Source of the DNA: Nitrosomonas sp. Nm166
Lineage (GTDB): Bacteria; Pseudomonadota; Gammaproteobacteria; Burkholderiales; Nitrosomonadaceae
Length of the DNA: 41,845 nucleotides
NCBI RefSeq assembly: GCF_900112825.1
Contig: NZ_FONE01000031.1
Location: forward strand, 1 to 41,845
Direction of reading: 5' to 3'
This document shows positions 9,073-19,308 of this stretch, one piece after another. How positions within the stretch are numbered: the stretch's first letter is position 1; each line of letters starts with the position of its first letter. The position numbers and the translations under genes were made by a program. The notes beneath the pieces are model-generated. The model was not told where the DNA came from. It did not search any database and saw only the letters and a program-made list of their open reading frames with translations.

Positions 9073-10029
9073 GTGCACATGCTGCAGGCTAAAATCCCGC
9101 CGAGCAAGACGATTAAATCTATTAAACGAAATATCAGCGGTGTTCTCTTATTGGATAAACCATACGGTATTTCATCCAATAAAGCTGTGCAAATCGCAAA
9201 ACGAATTTTTTCTGCTGCCAAGTGTGGTCATACTGGCACACTCGATCCGATGGCAACCGGATTGCTGCCACTCTGCTTTGGCGAAGCGACCAAATTTTCA
9301 TCGGTGTTACTGGGTGCTAATAAAACCTATGAAGCGACATTAAGACTTGGTTTTATAAGCACGACAGGAGATGCGGAAGGTGAAATCAGCCAATTCACAG
9401 CAAATGCTGGAAATCCAACGCCGTCTCAGTGCGAGCAAGTGCTTAAATGCTTTATTGGCAGAATCAGACAAGTGCCGCCGATGTACAGTGCGCTGAAACA
9501 TCAGGGAAAGCCATTATACGTTTATGCAAGAAATAACAAAGTGATTGAACGTCCAGCACGTGAAGTTCTCATTCATGACATACAAATTAAGTCATTGATA
9601 GACAATGAGTTACAATTGCATATTGAATGCGGAACTGGTACTTATATCCGAACCTTGGCAGAGGATATTGGTAGAGCGTTAGGCTGCGGCGGTGCTTATT
9701 TGACGCAACTGCGGCGCACGACTATCGACAGTTTTGATTTGTTTCAGGCTCAAGCTTTATCGACATTGGAAGCAATGGATACAATGGATCGGGATGACTG
9801 TTTACTACCGGTTGATTGTTTATTACAAGAATTTCCAGCCGTTATTTTGAATGAATCAGCAGCACTACACATCCGGCAAGGGCGTATCATCTCTAACCCA
9901 CCGGATGTCCACAGTATGCCCGAAGGAAATATCGTGCGTTTATACGATCACCAGCAACAATTCCTGGGGTTGGGCGAAATTACCGACAAGCAGAAAATAG
10001 CCGCAAAACGCCTATTGGTAAATCCTTGA
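9073..10029 (+). CDS. truB: tRNA pseudouridine(55) synthase
   Basis: A 318-residue TruB, which forms pseudouridine 55 in the T-loop of tRNA. The catalytic motif GHTGTLDPMATGLLP carries the nucleophile Asp58. GVLLLDKPYGISSN (motif I), YEATLRLGFISTTGDAEG and GTYIRTLAEDIGRALG are also typical. The start may be the GTG at 9073 or the ATG two codons later (9079); neither has a clear ribosome binding site. It is the last gene of the operon and ends 3 bases from the convergent DUF486 gene, with no evident terminator between. Confidence 0.96.
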   Translation: MHMLQAKIPPSKTIKSIKRNISGVLLLDKPYGISSNKAVQIAKRIFSAAKCGHTGTLDPMATGLLPLCFGEATKFSSVLLGANKTYEATLRLGFISTTGDAEGEISQFTANAGNPTPSQCEQVLKCFIGRIRQVPPMYSALKHQGKPLYVYARNNKVIERPAREVLIHDIQIKSLIDNELQLHIECGTGTYIRTLAEDIGRALGCGGAYLTQLRRTTIDSFDLFQAQALSTLEAMDTMDRDDCLLPVDCLLQEFPAVILNESAALHIRQGRIISNPPDVHSMPEGNIVRLYDHQQQFLGLGEITDKQKIAAKRLLVNP

Positions 10030-10032
10030 TGG

Positions 10033-10377
10033 CTAGCGAGTGCGAAACATAAAGTAAACCGCACCCACCATACACAGCGCAGCCCATAAATAATCCAGTT
10101 TCAGGGGCTCCTTTAAATACAGCAGAACGAATGGAACGAATACAGTCAGTGTAATCACTTCCTGCAGTATCTTGAGTTGTGCAACCGATAGGACAGTATA
10201 GCCAATCCGGTTGGCGGGAACCTGTAACATATATTCAAGAAATGCAATGCTCCAACTGATCAGGGCAGCAATAATCCACGGTTTATGATTCAGTTCCTTC
10301 AAATGGGCATACCAGGCAAAGGTCATGAATATATTACTGAAGGATAAAAGAATGATGGTGTGCCAAATCTCGCGCAT
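10033..10377 (-). CDS. DUF486/DMT-superfamily small membrane protein
   Basis: A 114-residue protein with four hydrophobic helices, resembling the DUF486 family of small drug/metabolite-transporter-like proteins. Recognisable stretches are NIFMTFAWYAHLK and a C-terminal half containing FVPFVLLYLKEPLKLDYLWA. The substrate is unknown. It begins 3 bases after the ubiD stop on the same strand, so it is the fourth gene of a ubiC-ubiA-ubiD transcript. A link to ubiquinone synthesis is only suggested by position. It converges with truB. Confidence 0.8.
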   Translation of the reverse strand: MREIWHTIILLSFSNIFMTFAWYAHLKELNHKPWIIAALISWSIAFLEYMLQVPANRIGYTVLSVAQLKILQEVITLTVFVPFVLLYLKEPLKLDYLWAALCMVGAVYFMFRTR

Positions 10378-10380
10378 CTA

Positions 10381-11844
10381 TCAAACTCCCAACTCCTGCC
10401 ATATTGCATCTACCCGCTTCTTAATTGCATTATCCATCACAATCGGCATCCCCCACTCCCGGTTCGTCTCACCCGGCCATTTGTTCGTTGCATCCAGTCC
10501 CATCTTTCCGCCCAATCCAGAGATCGGACTGGCAAAATCCAGATAATCGATCGGTGTGTTTTCAACAATCAGGGTATCGCGCGCAGGATCAACGCGGGTG
10601 GTAATGGCCCAGATCACTTCTTTCCAGTCGCGCACGTTGATATCGTCATCAGTGACAATAATGAATTTGGTGTACATGAACTGACGCAAAAAACTCCAGA
10701 TGCCAAACATTACGCGCTTGCTATGCCCGGCGTACTGCTTTTTCATGCTCACCACTGCCATACGGTATGAACATCCTTCCGGTGGCAAGTAAAAGTCAGT
10801 GATTTCCGGAAATTGTTTTTGCAGTAATGGCACGAACACTTCGTTTAGTGCTACACCGAGAATCGCAGGTTCATCGGGTGGTTTGCCGGTATACGTGGAA
10901 TGATAAATCGGGTTACGGCGCATCGTGATCCGCTCGATGGTAAACACTGGGAAAGTCTCCTGTTCATTATAGTAACCAGTGTGATCACCATAAGGTCCTT
11001 CCAATGCAGTTTCACCGGCACTAATCGCGCCTTCCAGCACAATCTCCGCACTCGCTGGCACTTGCAGGTTATTACCGATACATTTCACTACCTCTGTTTT
11101 GGCCCCGCGCAATAAGCCGGCAAACTGATATTCGCTTAAGGAATCCGGCACCGGCGTCACAGCACCCAAGATGGTTGCCGGATCAGCACCGAGAGCAACC
11201 GCCAATGGATACGGTTTGCCCGGATTCAGCAAACTGAATTCACGAAAATCCAGTGCCCCTCCTCGATGCGCCAGCCAGCGCATGATGACTTTATTCGGAG
11301 CGATCACTTGTTGGCGGTAAATGCCTAAATTCTGCCGGGTTTTATTCGGCCCGCGAGTTACTGTCAAACCCCACGTGATTAGCGGCGCAACATCGCCTGG
11401 CCAGCAGGTTTGAATCGGAATCCGGCGTAGATCGACGTCACCACCCTCCCACACAATCTCCTGGCACGGCGCACTGTTCAATTGCTTTGGCGCCATATTC
11501 AGCACTTGCTTCAACACCGGCAATTTATCCCAGGCGTCTTTCAGTCCTTTCGGCGGATCAGGTTCTTTCAAATAGGCTAGTAACTTACCGACTTCGCGCA
11601 ACGCTTCGACTGTTTCCTGCCCCATCCCCAACGCCACTCGTTTGGGTGTGCCGAACAGATTGCCCAGCACCGGTATCGTGTGCCCCTTGGGATGTTCAAA
11701 TAATACCGCCGGGCCCTGCGCCTTCAGAATACGATCACAGATTTCCGTCATTTCCAGTGCCGGATCAACTTCCGTTTTGATGCGCTTAAGCTCACCCATC
11801 GCTTCCAGTTGCGCAATAAAATCGCGCAGATCTTTATATTGCAT
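10381..11844 (-). CDS. ubiD: 4-hydroxy-3-polyprenylbenzoate decarboxylase UbiD
   Basis: A 487-residue UbiD, which removes the carboxyl group of polyprenyl-hydroxybenzoate in ubiquinone synthesis and needs prenylated FMN made by UbiX (not in this window). It is full length and shows family stretches [21 protein letters not shown] at the start, [20 protein letters not shown] in the middle and [20 protein letters not shown] near the end. It starts 12 bases after ubiA on the same strand. The gene is noticeably richer in G and C than the flanking intergenic DNA. The call is secure. Confidence 0.96.
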   Translation of the reverse strand: MQYKDLRDFIAQLEAMGELKRIKTEVDPALEMTEICDRILKAQGPAVLFEHPKGHTIPVLGNLFGTPKRVALGMGQETVEALREVGKLLAYLKEPDPPKGLKDAWDKLPVLKQVLNMAPKQLNSAPCQEIVWEGGDVDLRRIPIQTCWPGDVAPLITWGLTVTRGPNKTRQNLGIYRQQVIAPNKVIMRWLAHRGGALDFREFSLLNPGKPYPLAVALGADPATILGAVTPVPDSLSEYQFAGLLRGAKTEVVKCIGNNLQVPASAEIVLEGAISAGETALEGPYGDHTGYYNEQETFPVFTIERITMRRNPIYHSTYTGKPPDEPAILGVALNEVFVPLLQKQFPEITDFYLPPEGCSYRMAVVSMKKQYAGHSKRVMFGIWSFLRQFMYTKFIIVTDDDINVRDWKEVIWAITTRVDPARDTLIVENTPIDYLDFASPISGLGGKMGLDATNKWPGETNREWGMPIVMDNAIKKRVDAIWQELGV

Positions 11845-11856
11845 GGGAAATATCCT

Positions 11857-12726
11857 TTAGCTCGGAAAAATGACAAAATCGAGCGCAATGCCAATAAACA
11901 CGACCATACCTACCCAGTTATTGTGCAAAAATGCCTTAAAACACAGCGCTCGGTCACGATTGCGAATCAGTGTGTATTGGTATGCAATCAATCCTACTGC
12001 AATCATCAACCCCATGTAATACGCCAGGTTCATTTGCTGCATTTGCCCGATCACCAGCATGATTGCGAGAAAGCAGGCATGGCACAGCATTACACCCAGC
12101 ACATCGAATTGTCCGAAGGTGATCGCAGAAGTTTTGATGCCAATCTTCAGATCATCCGGTTTATCGACAATCGCATACGCCGTATCATAGGCAATTACCC
12201 AAAATAGATTAGCAAACATCAATATCCAGATAACTGCCGGCAGACTGTTGGTCTGCGCAGCAAAAGCCATCGGAATGCCGAAACTGAATGCAATACCCAA
12301 ATAAGCCTGCGGCATGGCAAAAAAACGTTTGGTGAACGGATAGGTTCCCGCCAGAAAAAGCGCTGGTACTGAGAGCAAAATAGTTAATTGATTTAAAGGT
12401 TGAATTAGTAAGAATGCAATCAAACTCAATCCCGCCGCCAGTAATAAAGCTTCTCTAGTACTGACTTGACCAGCCGCCATGGGGCGATTTTTGGTGCGTT
12501 CGACGTGCGGGTCGATTCTCCGATCGGCAAAATCATTGATGACGCAGCCAGCCGAGCGCATCAATATCGTACCCAGAATGAAAATGATGAGAATGTGCCA
12601 ATCAGGCAATCCTCTCGCTGCAAACCACAGCCCCCACAGCATCGGCCATAGCAACAGCAATATTCCGATCGGCTTGTCCAGACGCATCAATTGCGCGTAA
12701 ATTTTAATTCGATCTGCAGTGCTCAC
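11857..12726 (-). CDS. ubiA: 4-hydroxybenzoate polyprenyltransferase UbiA
   Basis: An integral-membrane prenyltransferase joining the polyprenyl chain to 4-hydroxybenzoate. The first Asp-rich motif NDFADRRID is at residues 64-72 of the 289-residue form, followed by HVERTKNRPMAAG. The second, YAIVDKPDDLKIGIKT, lies further on, and several transmembrane helices are evident. The frame stays open upstream to 12846, but that extension overlaps ubiC in another frame. I chose the GTG at 12726 because its GTGA overlaps the ubiC stop and gives the usual N-terminus (RIKIYAQLMRLDKPIG). This arrangement implies translational coupling. Co-operonic with ubiD downstream. Confidence 0.93.
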   Translation of the reverse strand: MSTADRIKIYAQLMRLDKPIGILLLLWPMLWGLWFAARGLPDWHILIIFILGTILMRSAGCVINDFADRRIDPHVERTKNRPMAAGQVSTREALLLAAGLSLIAFLLIQPLNQLTILLSVPALFLAGTYPFTKRFFAMPQAYLGIAFSFGIPMAFAAQTNSLPAVIWILMFANLFWVIAYDTAYAIVDKPDDLKIGIKTSAITFGQFDVLGVMLCHACFLAIMLVIGQMQQMNLAYYMGLMIAVGLIAYQYTLIRNRDRALCFKAFLHNNWVGMVVFIGIALDFVIFPS

Positions 12727-13265
12727 AATGGTAAATCCAAAATACTTGGTAAAAATACTTCCGTTACTAAAATCGATTGTCCATGCAGCGTAAACAATGA
12801 ACGCCGCGCCCACAGATTTGCCGGTTTTGCTGGCAATTGGGCGCACGCACGATCATAAAGAAAATGGCCGCGACTGACTTTCTTAAATTCCAGCGGTGTG
12901 CGTTTGATCTTGGGATTAGTAAACAAAACCGTTCCTAAAGATTTATTGCCTAATCCGCTTAACCCTCGCCACGCACCGCGCAAATCCTTGCGCGCCACAA
13001 CGGAATGTGCAAACACTACCGGCATACTTCCACAATAAAGATAAACTTCCCGCACCATCGCCAGCTCACACTGGCGCAATCCCATAATATCTAATTCATC
13101 GTCATATATTTTGTTAAGCGACTGAAATACCGGCTGAACACGAAAGTGAGTGCAGCGATCTTGGATACGGCGCGTCAGTGAGCCGCAATCCTGCAGCCAA
13201 TTGCGTTGGCGGTATGAAACAGATACTAAAGTAGCATTCCACGCCGACGAAGAAGCGCTGTTCAT
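12723..13265 (-). CDS. ubiC: Chorismate--pyruvate lyase UbiC
   Basis: A 180-residue divergent UbiC, which converts chorismate to 4-hydroxybenzoate and pyruvate, the first committed ubiquinone step. Supporting stretches are WLQDCGSLTRRIQ, CELAMVREVYLYCGSMPVVFAHSVV, LGNKSLGTVLF and the C-terminal WARRSLFTLHGQSILVTEVFLP. The frame can be extended to a TTG at 13325, but the ATG at 13265 gives the usual family length. No good ribosome binding site is seen for either. The product feeds UbiA, encoded directly downstream with a 4-base overlap. Confidence 0.9.
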   Translation of the reverse strand: MNSASSSAWNATLVSVSYRQRNWLQDCGSLTRRIQDRCTHFRVQPVFQSLNKIYDDELDIMGLRQCELAMVREVYLYCGSMPVVFAHSVVARKDLRGAWRGLSGLGNKSLGTVLFTNPKIKRTPLEFKKVSRGHFLYDRACAQLPAKPANLWARRSLFTLHGQSILVTEVFLPSILDLPL

Positions 13266-13431
13266 CGAGGCAAAGCGAGCAAATGGGATTGTTGCATGTG
13301 AAATTCTTATATGAAGAAAGGACAAGCAAAGTTGTTTTGAGAAAATATTGGAATGGGATTATACAATCAATTGATACTTGAATGTTCGAAGTGCAGAGAA
13401 AGACTATCGGCGGTTACATGCTTTTGTATTA

Positions 13432-14364
13432 TTACATCAAAATACCATCCTCAGGTTTGATAGGTTCCGAACGATCAGGATCGTTAATCAATTCAAGCAA
13501 GTTAATTTCAATATTCCTAGAAATTGCTTTCAGTGGCAAATCGTTTGGTTGCAAGCCAAACGGATCCTCAATTTCATCACCAATGGCATCTAACTCAAAG
13601 AACGCATAAGAAATCAGCAGCACAACCACCGGTGTCAGCATGCCGGTCGTTTCAACCAGCCCAAACGGCAGGAATAAACAATAGGAAGCCACGATGCGGT
13701 GAATCAAAACGGAATAGCTGAACGGTATTGGCGTATTTTTGATGCGCTCACAGGCACCAAGAATATTGGATAGTTCATTAAGCTGGTTATTCATCAATGG
13801 AAAATTAAATTCATGTAGCCAGCTTCGGTTGCGTGCAACCGCAAGATCACGACCCAATTGCTGCAAAATAGCAAGCGGTCGATGTGTGGATTTTAGAACA
13901 CTAACCCAATCTTCGTTTGGTAAAAATTTTTTAATTTCCTCTGCAGGATTTTCATTGCGCAGGTGACAACGCAACGCATGCGCAAACGCAATCACGCGTT
14001 TGACAAAAACTTGCCGGAAATGCTGCAATTCCTCACTGCTATTCGAAGAATTTAAAACAAAGCAGGCTTGGCGTGTCAGACTACGCGATGTGTTGACCAC
14101 TCCCCCCCAAAGTTTGCGCCCTTCCCAGAATCTATCGTAAGCAGCATTATTACGAAAACCCAAAAAAATACCGAGTGCTACGCCTATTAGAGTGAAAGGT
14201 ATTGTTGTAAGGGTATATTCTTGGATACTGTAGTACAGCTCGACATAAGTAACGACGATTGCGACTACCGTAGCGGTAAGAATCCGCGGCCACGTTTCCA
14301 TAAAACTGCTGCCCCTGAAATGAAACAGCAAGCGTATCCATGAAACTTTACCTTTAACAATCAT
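13432..14364 (-). CDS. Bestrophin-like anion channel (UPF0187)
   Basis: A 310-residue membrane protein of the bestrophin/UPF0187 family. The hallmark GIFLGFRNNAAYDRFWEGRKLWGG lies at about residues 65-88, following the first membrane helices (about 25-70). An RFP-TM-type core continues to PFGLQPNDLPL near the C-terminus (DEIEDPFGLQPNDLP is typical). Bacterial homologues form pentameric ion channels in the inner membrane; the transported ion here is unknown. AGAGGAA precedes the ATG by about a dozen bases. It sits between recG and ubiC on the same strand, 93 bases after recG, an insertion into an otherwise conserved gene order. Confidence 0.88.
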   Translation of the reverse strand: MIVKGKVSWIRLLFHFRGSSFMETWPRILTATVVAIVVTYVELYYSIQEYTLTTIPFTLIGVALGIFLGFRNNAAYDRFWEGRKLWGGVVNTSRSLTRQACFVLNSSNSSEELQHFRQVFVKRVIAFAHALRCHLRNENPAEEIKKFLPNEDWVSVLKSTHRPLAILQQLGRDLAVARNRSWLHEFNFPLMNNQLNELSNILGACERIKNTPIPFSYSVLIHRIVASYCLFLPFGLVETTGMLTPVVVLLISYAFFELDAIGDEIEDPFGLQPNDLPLKAISRNIEINLLELINDPDRSEPIKPEDGILM

Positions 14365-14457
14365 GACAGCTAATCATTCCTCTTTGATCGAAGCATTGAT
14401 CCATCCTTTAACCAGCAAGCAATTGCAGCGCTTATTACCCTTCTTTAAATTCATGAC

Positions 14458-16497
14458 TTATACCCGCAAATATTCGGTTTTATCCCCCAGCCAGCGCTCA
14501 ATATGCCGTTGCGCCAACTCAGGATAGTCGTTGAGTATTTCATCTGCTGCTGCTTGTACTGCCGTAAGTAACTCATCATCTTGCTCCAGATCAGCGAAAC
14601 GTAGCATTGGCACTCCGCTCTGACGCGCACCCAGGAATTCACCGGGGCCTCTTAACTGTAAATCCTGGCGGGCGATTTCAAAGCCATCGGTATGTTCAAA
14701 AATGATTTTGAGTCGTTTGCGGGCAATTTCCGACAAGGGTTGCTGAAACATCAGGATGCAAATGCTGGCCTCTGACCCACGCCCCACGCGGCCGCGCAAT
14801 TGGTGTAATTGTGACAACCCCATGCGTTCGGCATTTTCAATCACCATCAAAGACGCATTCGGCACATCCACACCCACCTCAATAACAGTCGTAGCGACTA
14901 ATAATTGAATGTCTCCTTGCTTAAAGCACATCATTACCTCAGTTTTTTCCTGGGTAGGCAAGCGCCCATGCACTAAGCCAATACTTAAATCCGGAAATAT
15001 CTTGCTCAAGCTTTCATGGGTTTCGATAGCGGTTTGAAGCTGCAATGTTTCGGATTCTTCGATCAGCGGGCACACCCAGTACACTTGTTTACCTTGCTGG
15101 CAGGCCTGCTGGATACGTGTAATGATTTCGTCACGGCGACAGTCAGCGATCAATTTGGTCACGATAGGCGCTCTGCCAGGTGGCAATTCATCAAGGATTG
15201 ACACATCCAGATCGGCAAAATAACTCATCGACAGTGTGCGCGGGATCGGTGTAGCACTCATCATTAACTGATGCGGTACAAAATCGGATTGTGAGCCTTT
15301 CATGCGCAGCGCCAAACGCTGATGCACGCCAAAGCGATGCTGCTCGTCAATAATCGCCAGGCCCAATTGGTGAAATAACACCTGATCCTGAAACAAGGCG
15401 TGCGTACCTACGGCGAGTTGCGCAGTACCAAGTGCAATCTCATCCAATATCGCTTGCTTGTGTTTCTTTTTCTGGCTACCGGATAGCCAGACAACGCGTA
15501 TCCCCAGTGGATCAAACCAGCTGGATAATTTGTGAAAATGCTGCTCAGCAAGAATTTCAGTCGGTGCCATAATGGCTACCTGAAAACCATTCTCGATTGC
15601 TTGCAAGGCAGCCAGTGCAGCCACGATGGTTTTGCCGCTGCCGACATCGCCTTGTAGCAGGCGCTGCATTGGATAAGGTGCTGCCAGATCACGGCTGATT
15701 TCTGCAGATACTTTGGTTTGCGCGGCAGTCAGTTTAAAGGCAAGTTGCTCAATAAATTGATTCGTCGATTGATTCTTTTTCGCAAGCACTGGTGCACAAC
15801 GGCTACGCCGCTGCCGGTAATGCAGACGCATGGATAACTGCTGCGCCAACAATTCATCAAACTTGATACGCCGCCATGCAGGATGTGTGCGTGCTTGCAG
15901 GGCTTCCACCGACACATCGGGAGGTGGATTGTGCAGGCACATGATGCTGTCCTGAAAACCTGCCAGCCGGTATTTTGTTATGATTTTGTCAGGCAGCGTT
16001 TCGACCAACACTTGCACATGGTGCACATCCTGCAAAACTTTTCTAATCAGCTTGCCCAGAATCTTTTGCGTTAAGCCGGCAGTAGTAGGATAAATTGGCG
16101 TCATGGTATCGGCAAGTAACTCGCCTTCATGCACAATACGACATTTAGGGTGAACCATTTCTGTACCAAAAAATCCCCTCCGAATCTCGCCCAGCAGCCG
16201 TACTCGCTTTCCGACGGCATAAGTTTTGATCTGATTGCCGTAGAAATTCAGAAAGCGCATGATGAGGATACCGCTACTATCTTCTACTTGACAGACGAAT
16301 TGCCGTCTCGGACGAGTTACTACTTCGCTATGAATGATGATACCCTCAACTTGCACCACCTGGCCTTGGGGAGCATCATTAATCGGAAACAGATGAGTTT
16401 CGTCTTCATAGCGAATGGGTAAGTGCAAAATCAGATCCAGCTTATTTTGAATGCCTAAACGGGATAATTTTTCCTGCACATTGCTGCTGACAGTCAT
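14458..16497 (-). CDS. recG: ATP-dependent DNA helicase RecG
   Basis: A 679-residue RecG, the branch-migration helicase acting on stalled replication forks and recombination intermediates. The N-terminal wedge/OB domain occupies about residues 1-200. Helicase motif I is GDVGSGKT at 283-290, the DEQH box (AIIDEQHRFG) is at 384-387, SATPIPRT is motif III, and the C-terminal helicase lobe contains LHQLRGRVGRG and LRGPGEFLGARQSG. Full length for the family. ridA lies just upstream (45 bases) and a bestrophin gene downstream. Confidence 0.97.
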   Translation of the reverse strand: MTVSSNVQEKLSRLGIQNKLDLILHLPIRYEDETHLFPINDAPQGQVVQVEGIIIHSEVVTRPRRQFVCQVEDSSGILIMRFLNFYGNQIKTYAVGKRVRLLGEIRRGFFGTEMVHPKCRIVHEGELLADTMTPIYPTTAGLTQKILGKLIRKVLQDVHHVQVLVETLPDKIITKYRLAGFQDSIMCLHNPPPDVSVEALQARTHPAWRRIKFDELLAQQLSMRLHYRQRRSRCAPVLAKKNQSTNQFIEQLAFKLTAAQTKVSAEISRDLAAPYPMQRLLQGDVGSGKTIVAALAALQAIENGFQVAIMAPTEILAEQHFHKLSSWFDPLGIRVVWLSGSQKKKHKQAILDEIALGTAQLAVGTHALFQDQVLFHQLGLAIIDEQHRFGVHQRLALRMKGSQSDFVPHQLMMSATPIPRTLSMSYFADLDVSILDELPPGRAPIVTKLIADCRRDEIITRIQQACQQGKQVYWVCPLIEESETLQLQTAIETHESLSKIFPDLSIGLVHGRLPTQEKTEVMMCFKQGDIQLLVATTVIEVGVDVPNASLMVIENAERMGLSQLHQLRGRVGRGSEASICILMFQQPLSEIARKRLKIIFEHTDGFEIARQDLQLRGPGEFLGARQSGVPMLRFADLEQDDELLTAVQAAADEILNDYPELAQRHIERWLGDKTEYLRV

Positions 16498-16542
16498 TGC
16501 TAAGACTGATGATACTGCGTCATTTAGTTGATTGAAAATTTA

Positions 16543-16929
16543 TTATTGCAATACCATCACTGCATCCATTTCTACCAAAGCGCCCCGCGGTAGGGCTTTA
16601 ACACCGATGGCTGCGCGTGCTGGATAAGGTTGAACGAAATAATTGGCCATTATTTCATTGACCAAGGCAAAATTATCGAGATCGGTTAAGAATATATTTA
16701 ATTTCACAATATCATTCAAATTACCCCCACTGGCTGTCGCCACCGCTTTCAGATTCGAGAATACTTGCTGAATTTGTGCTTCAATTCCGCTGACCATTTG
16801 CATACTTGCAGGATCCAGCCCAATCTGACCCGACAAATAGACGGTATCACCACCGCTGACTCGAACAGCCTGGGAATAAGTACCGATTGCTTGAGGAGCA
16901 TTCGTGGCCTGGATGATTTTTTTTGTCAT
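16543..16929 (-). CDS. ridA: RidA family 2-iminobutanoate/2-iminopropanoate deaminase
   Basis: A 128-residue RidA (YjgF/YER057c) protein that hydrolyses reactive enamine/imine intermediates from PLP enzymes. Conserved positions include R105 in [20 protein letters not shown] and E120. The family signature is visible in AIGTYSQAV and GQIGLDP. CAGGAG precedes the ATG. It is upstream of recG on the same strand, an association common in Betaproteobacteria, and divergent from murA across a 162-base spacer. Confidence 0.95.
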   Translation of the reverse strand: MTKKIIQATNAPQAIGTYSQAVRVSGGDTVYLSGQIGLDPASMQMVSGIEAQIQQVFSNLKAVATASGGNLNDIVKLNIFLTDLDNFALVNEIMANYFVQPYPARAAIGVKALPRGALVEMDAVMVLQ

Positions 16930-17079
16930 TTTTTCTCCTGAAAAATTTATTCATACTTTTTGTTTTCATAGATACTTGCGCTATGATGCAGTGAACTTTT
17001 ACATATTTCAACCGATTAGATACTGTTTGTCCCTTGATATTAAGTAATCCGGGCGAGGTTTAATTAAATTTTTATTTAA

Positions 17080-18345
<1,266 letters not shown>

Positions 18346-18349
18346 AAAG

Positions 18350-18380
18350 AAAAAGCCTTTGGGTTTATCAAAGGCTTTTT
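18350..18380. terminator. Intrinsic terminator after murA
   Basis: AAAAAGCCTTTG at 18350-18361 pairs with CAAAGGCTTTTT at 18369-18380 (12-bp stem, 7-base loop). The stem ends in T or A runs on either strand, so it can serve both murA and the convergent minus-strand gene. Confidence 0.9.
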
Positions 18381-18413
18381 AAGTAATTGCTGAACTGGTA
18401 TTTGATTAAGTTC

Positions 18414-19028
18414 TTATAATTTTGTTTGTTTATAACTTACCACAACCGTGGCAATTTTCTTGTTCAATCCCATTACTGGAACAACCAGAACCTTTTTGCC
18501 ATCCACATCTGACTTGACGGTTATTTTCTGAAGATTCAGAATTTCCTTAGGAAAAATTTCCGTTCCGTTTGCTTCTTCAAGTCGTTTATCCGTTGAAACC
18601 AGTAATTGACCGTCATCATTAATCAGCACGACTCTTTCCGTGTCTCTCATTTTTACGATTTCGCTCAAATACTGATCAATTTGATCAATATTGTTACGAA
18701 TCAGCTCACCGCGCACTGCCCAGGATAAAACCTGTCCAAAACGCTCTTCTTCCTTAATATATTGCTTATCAGCATATTCACGGGCTTGTTGGGTAATTAA
18801 CAGACGCTCGTTTTCAAGTTTCTTGGCCATGTCAGATTCTACTTTACTAACAGCGATGATCTTCCAAGCAAAGGCTATTACGATGAGTCCCATCAGCACT
18901 GCAACATACTTGGCGGGCAATTGCATAGTTGGAATTTTATTTACCCATTCAAACTTAGCATTTAATAATGAAAATAAGGTATCAGCCTTAGGTTGTTGAT
19001 TTTGGTTTTGCTTGTTCTGATCCGTCAT
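18414..19028 (-). CDS. Membrane-anchored protein with a sensor-like extracytoplasmic domain, function unknown
   Basis: I do not recognise a named family. The 204-residue protein has a Gln/Asn-rich cytoplasmic N-terminus (1-20) and one transmembrane helix (about 41-60). A charged helix follows (about 61-105), then an alpha/beta domain (about 110-200; ERVVLINDDGQLLVSTD ... VLVVPVMGLNKKIATVVVSYK) that looks like a PAS/Cache-type periplasmic sensor domain. No kinase, cyclase or methyl-accepting domain follows, so it is a sensor-like module without its own output. AAGGAG at 19035-19040 (minus strand) supports the ATG at 19028 over a longer frame to 19076. It is monocistronic and shares the terminator with murA. 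Confidence 0.65.
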   Translation of the reverse strand: MTDQNKQNQNQQPKADTLFSLLNAKFEWVNKIPTMQLPAKYVAVLMGLIVIAFAWKIIAVSKVESDMAKKLENERLLITQQAREYADKQYIKEEERFGQVLSWAVRGELIRNNIDQIDQYLSEIVKMRDTERVVLINDDGQLLVSTDKRLEEANGTEIFPKEILNLQKITVKSDVDGKKVLVVPVMGLNKKIATVVVSYKQTKL

Positions 19029-19308
19029 GGATAACTCCTTGTGATATGTAGCAAAGTAAAAACCCAAATTATCCACTAATACTTACTGAAGGAAAAGTAG
19101 AGCATATTAATAAAATTTTTTATCTCACTGCATAGTTAAAATTTAATCTAAATGATGATCATGGCTCTTAAGATATAAGATTTATAAAACAGATAGATAA
19201 CTATTTAAGCCTGAAGTACTGCTTGACTACAACATCACCGGGTTTTCATTTATGTTTTATAATCGCATCTATTTAAGTAGCAGTAAAACAAGAAAGCATA
19301 GCAATCCG

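Noticed and set aside
14363-14530. Short plus-strand frame starting MTANHSSLIEALIHPL between the bestrophin and recG genes
   Set aside because: No ribosome binding site, runs antisense into the end of recG, no family recognised.
19223-19228. TTGACT as -35 for the TATAAT at 19258 before argH
   Set aside because: The spacing is 29 bases, outside the range for a standard promoter.
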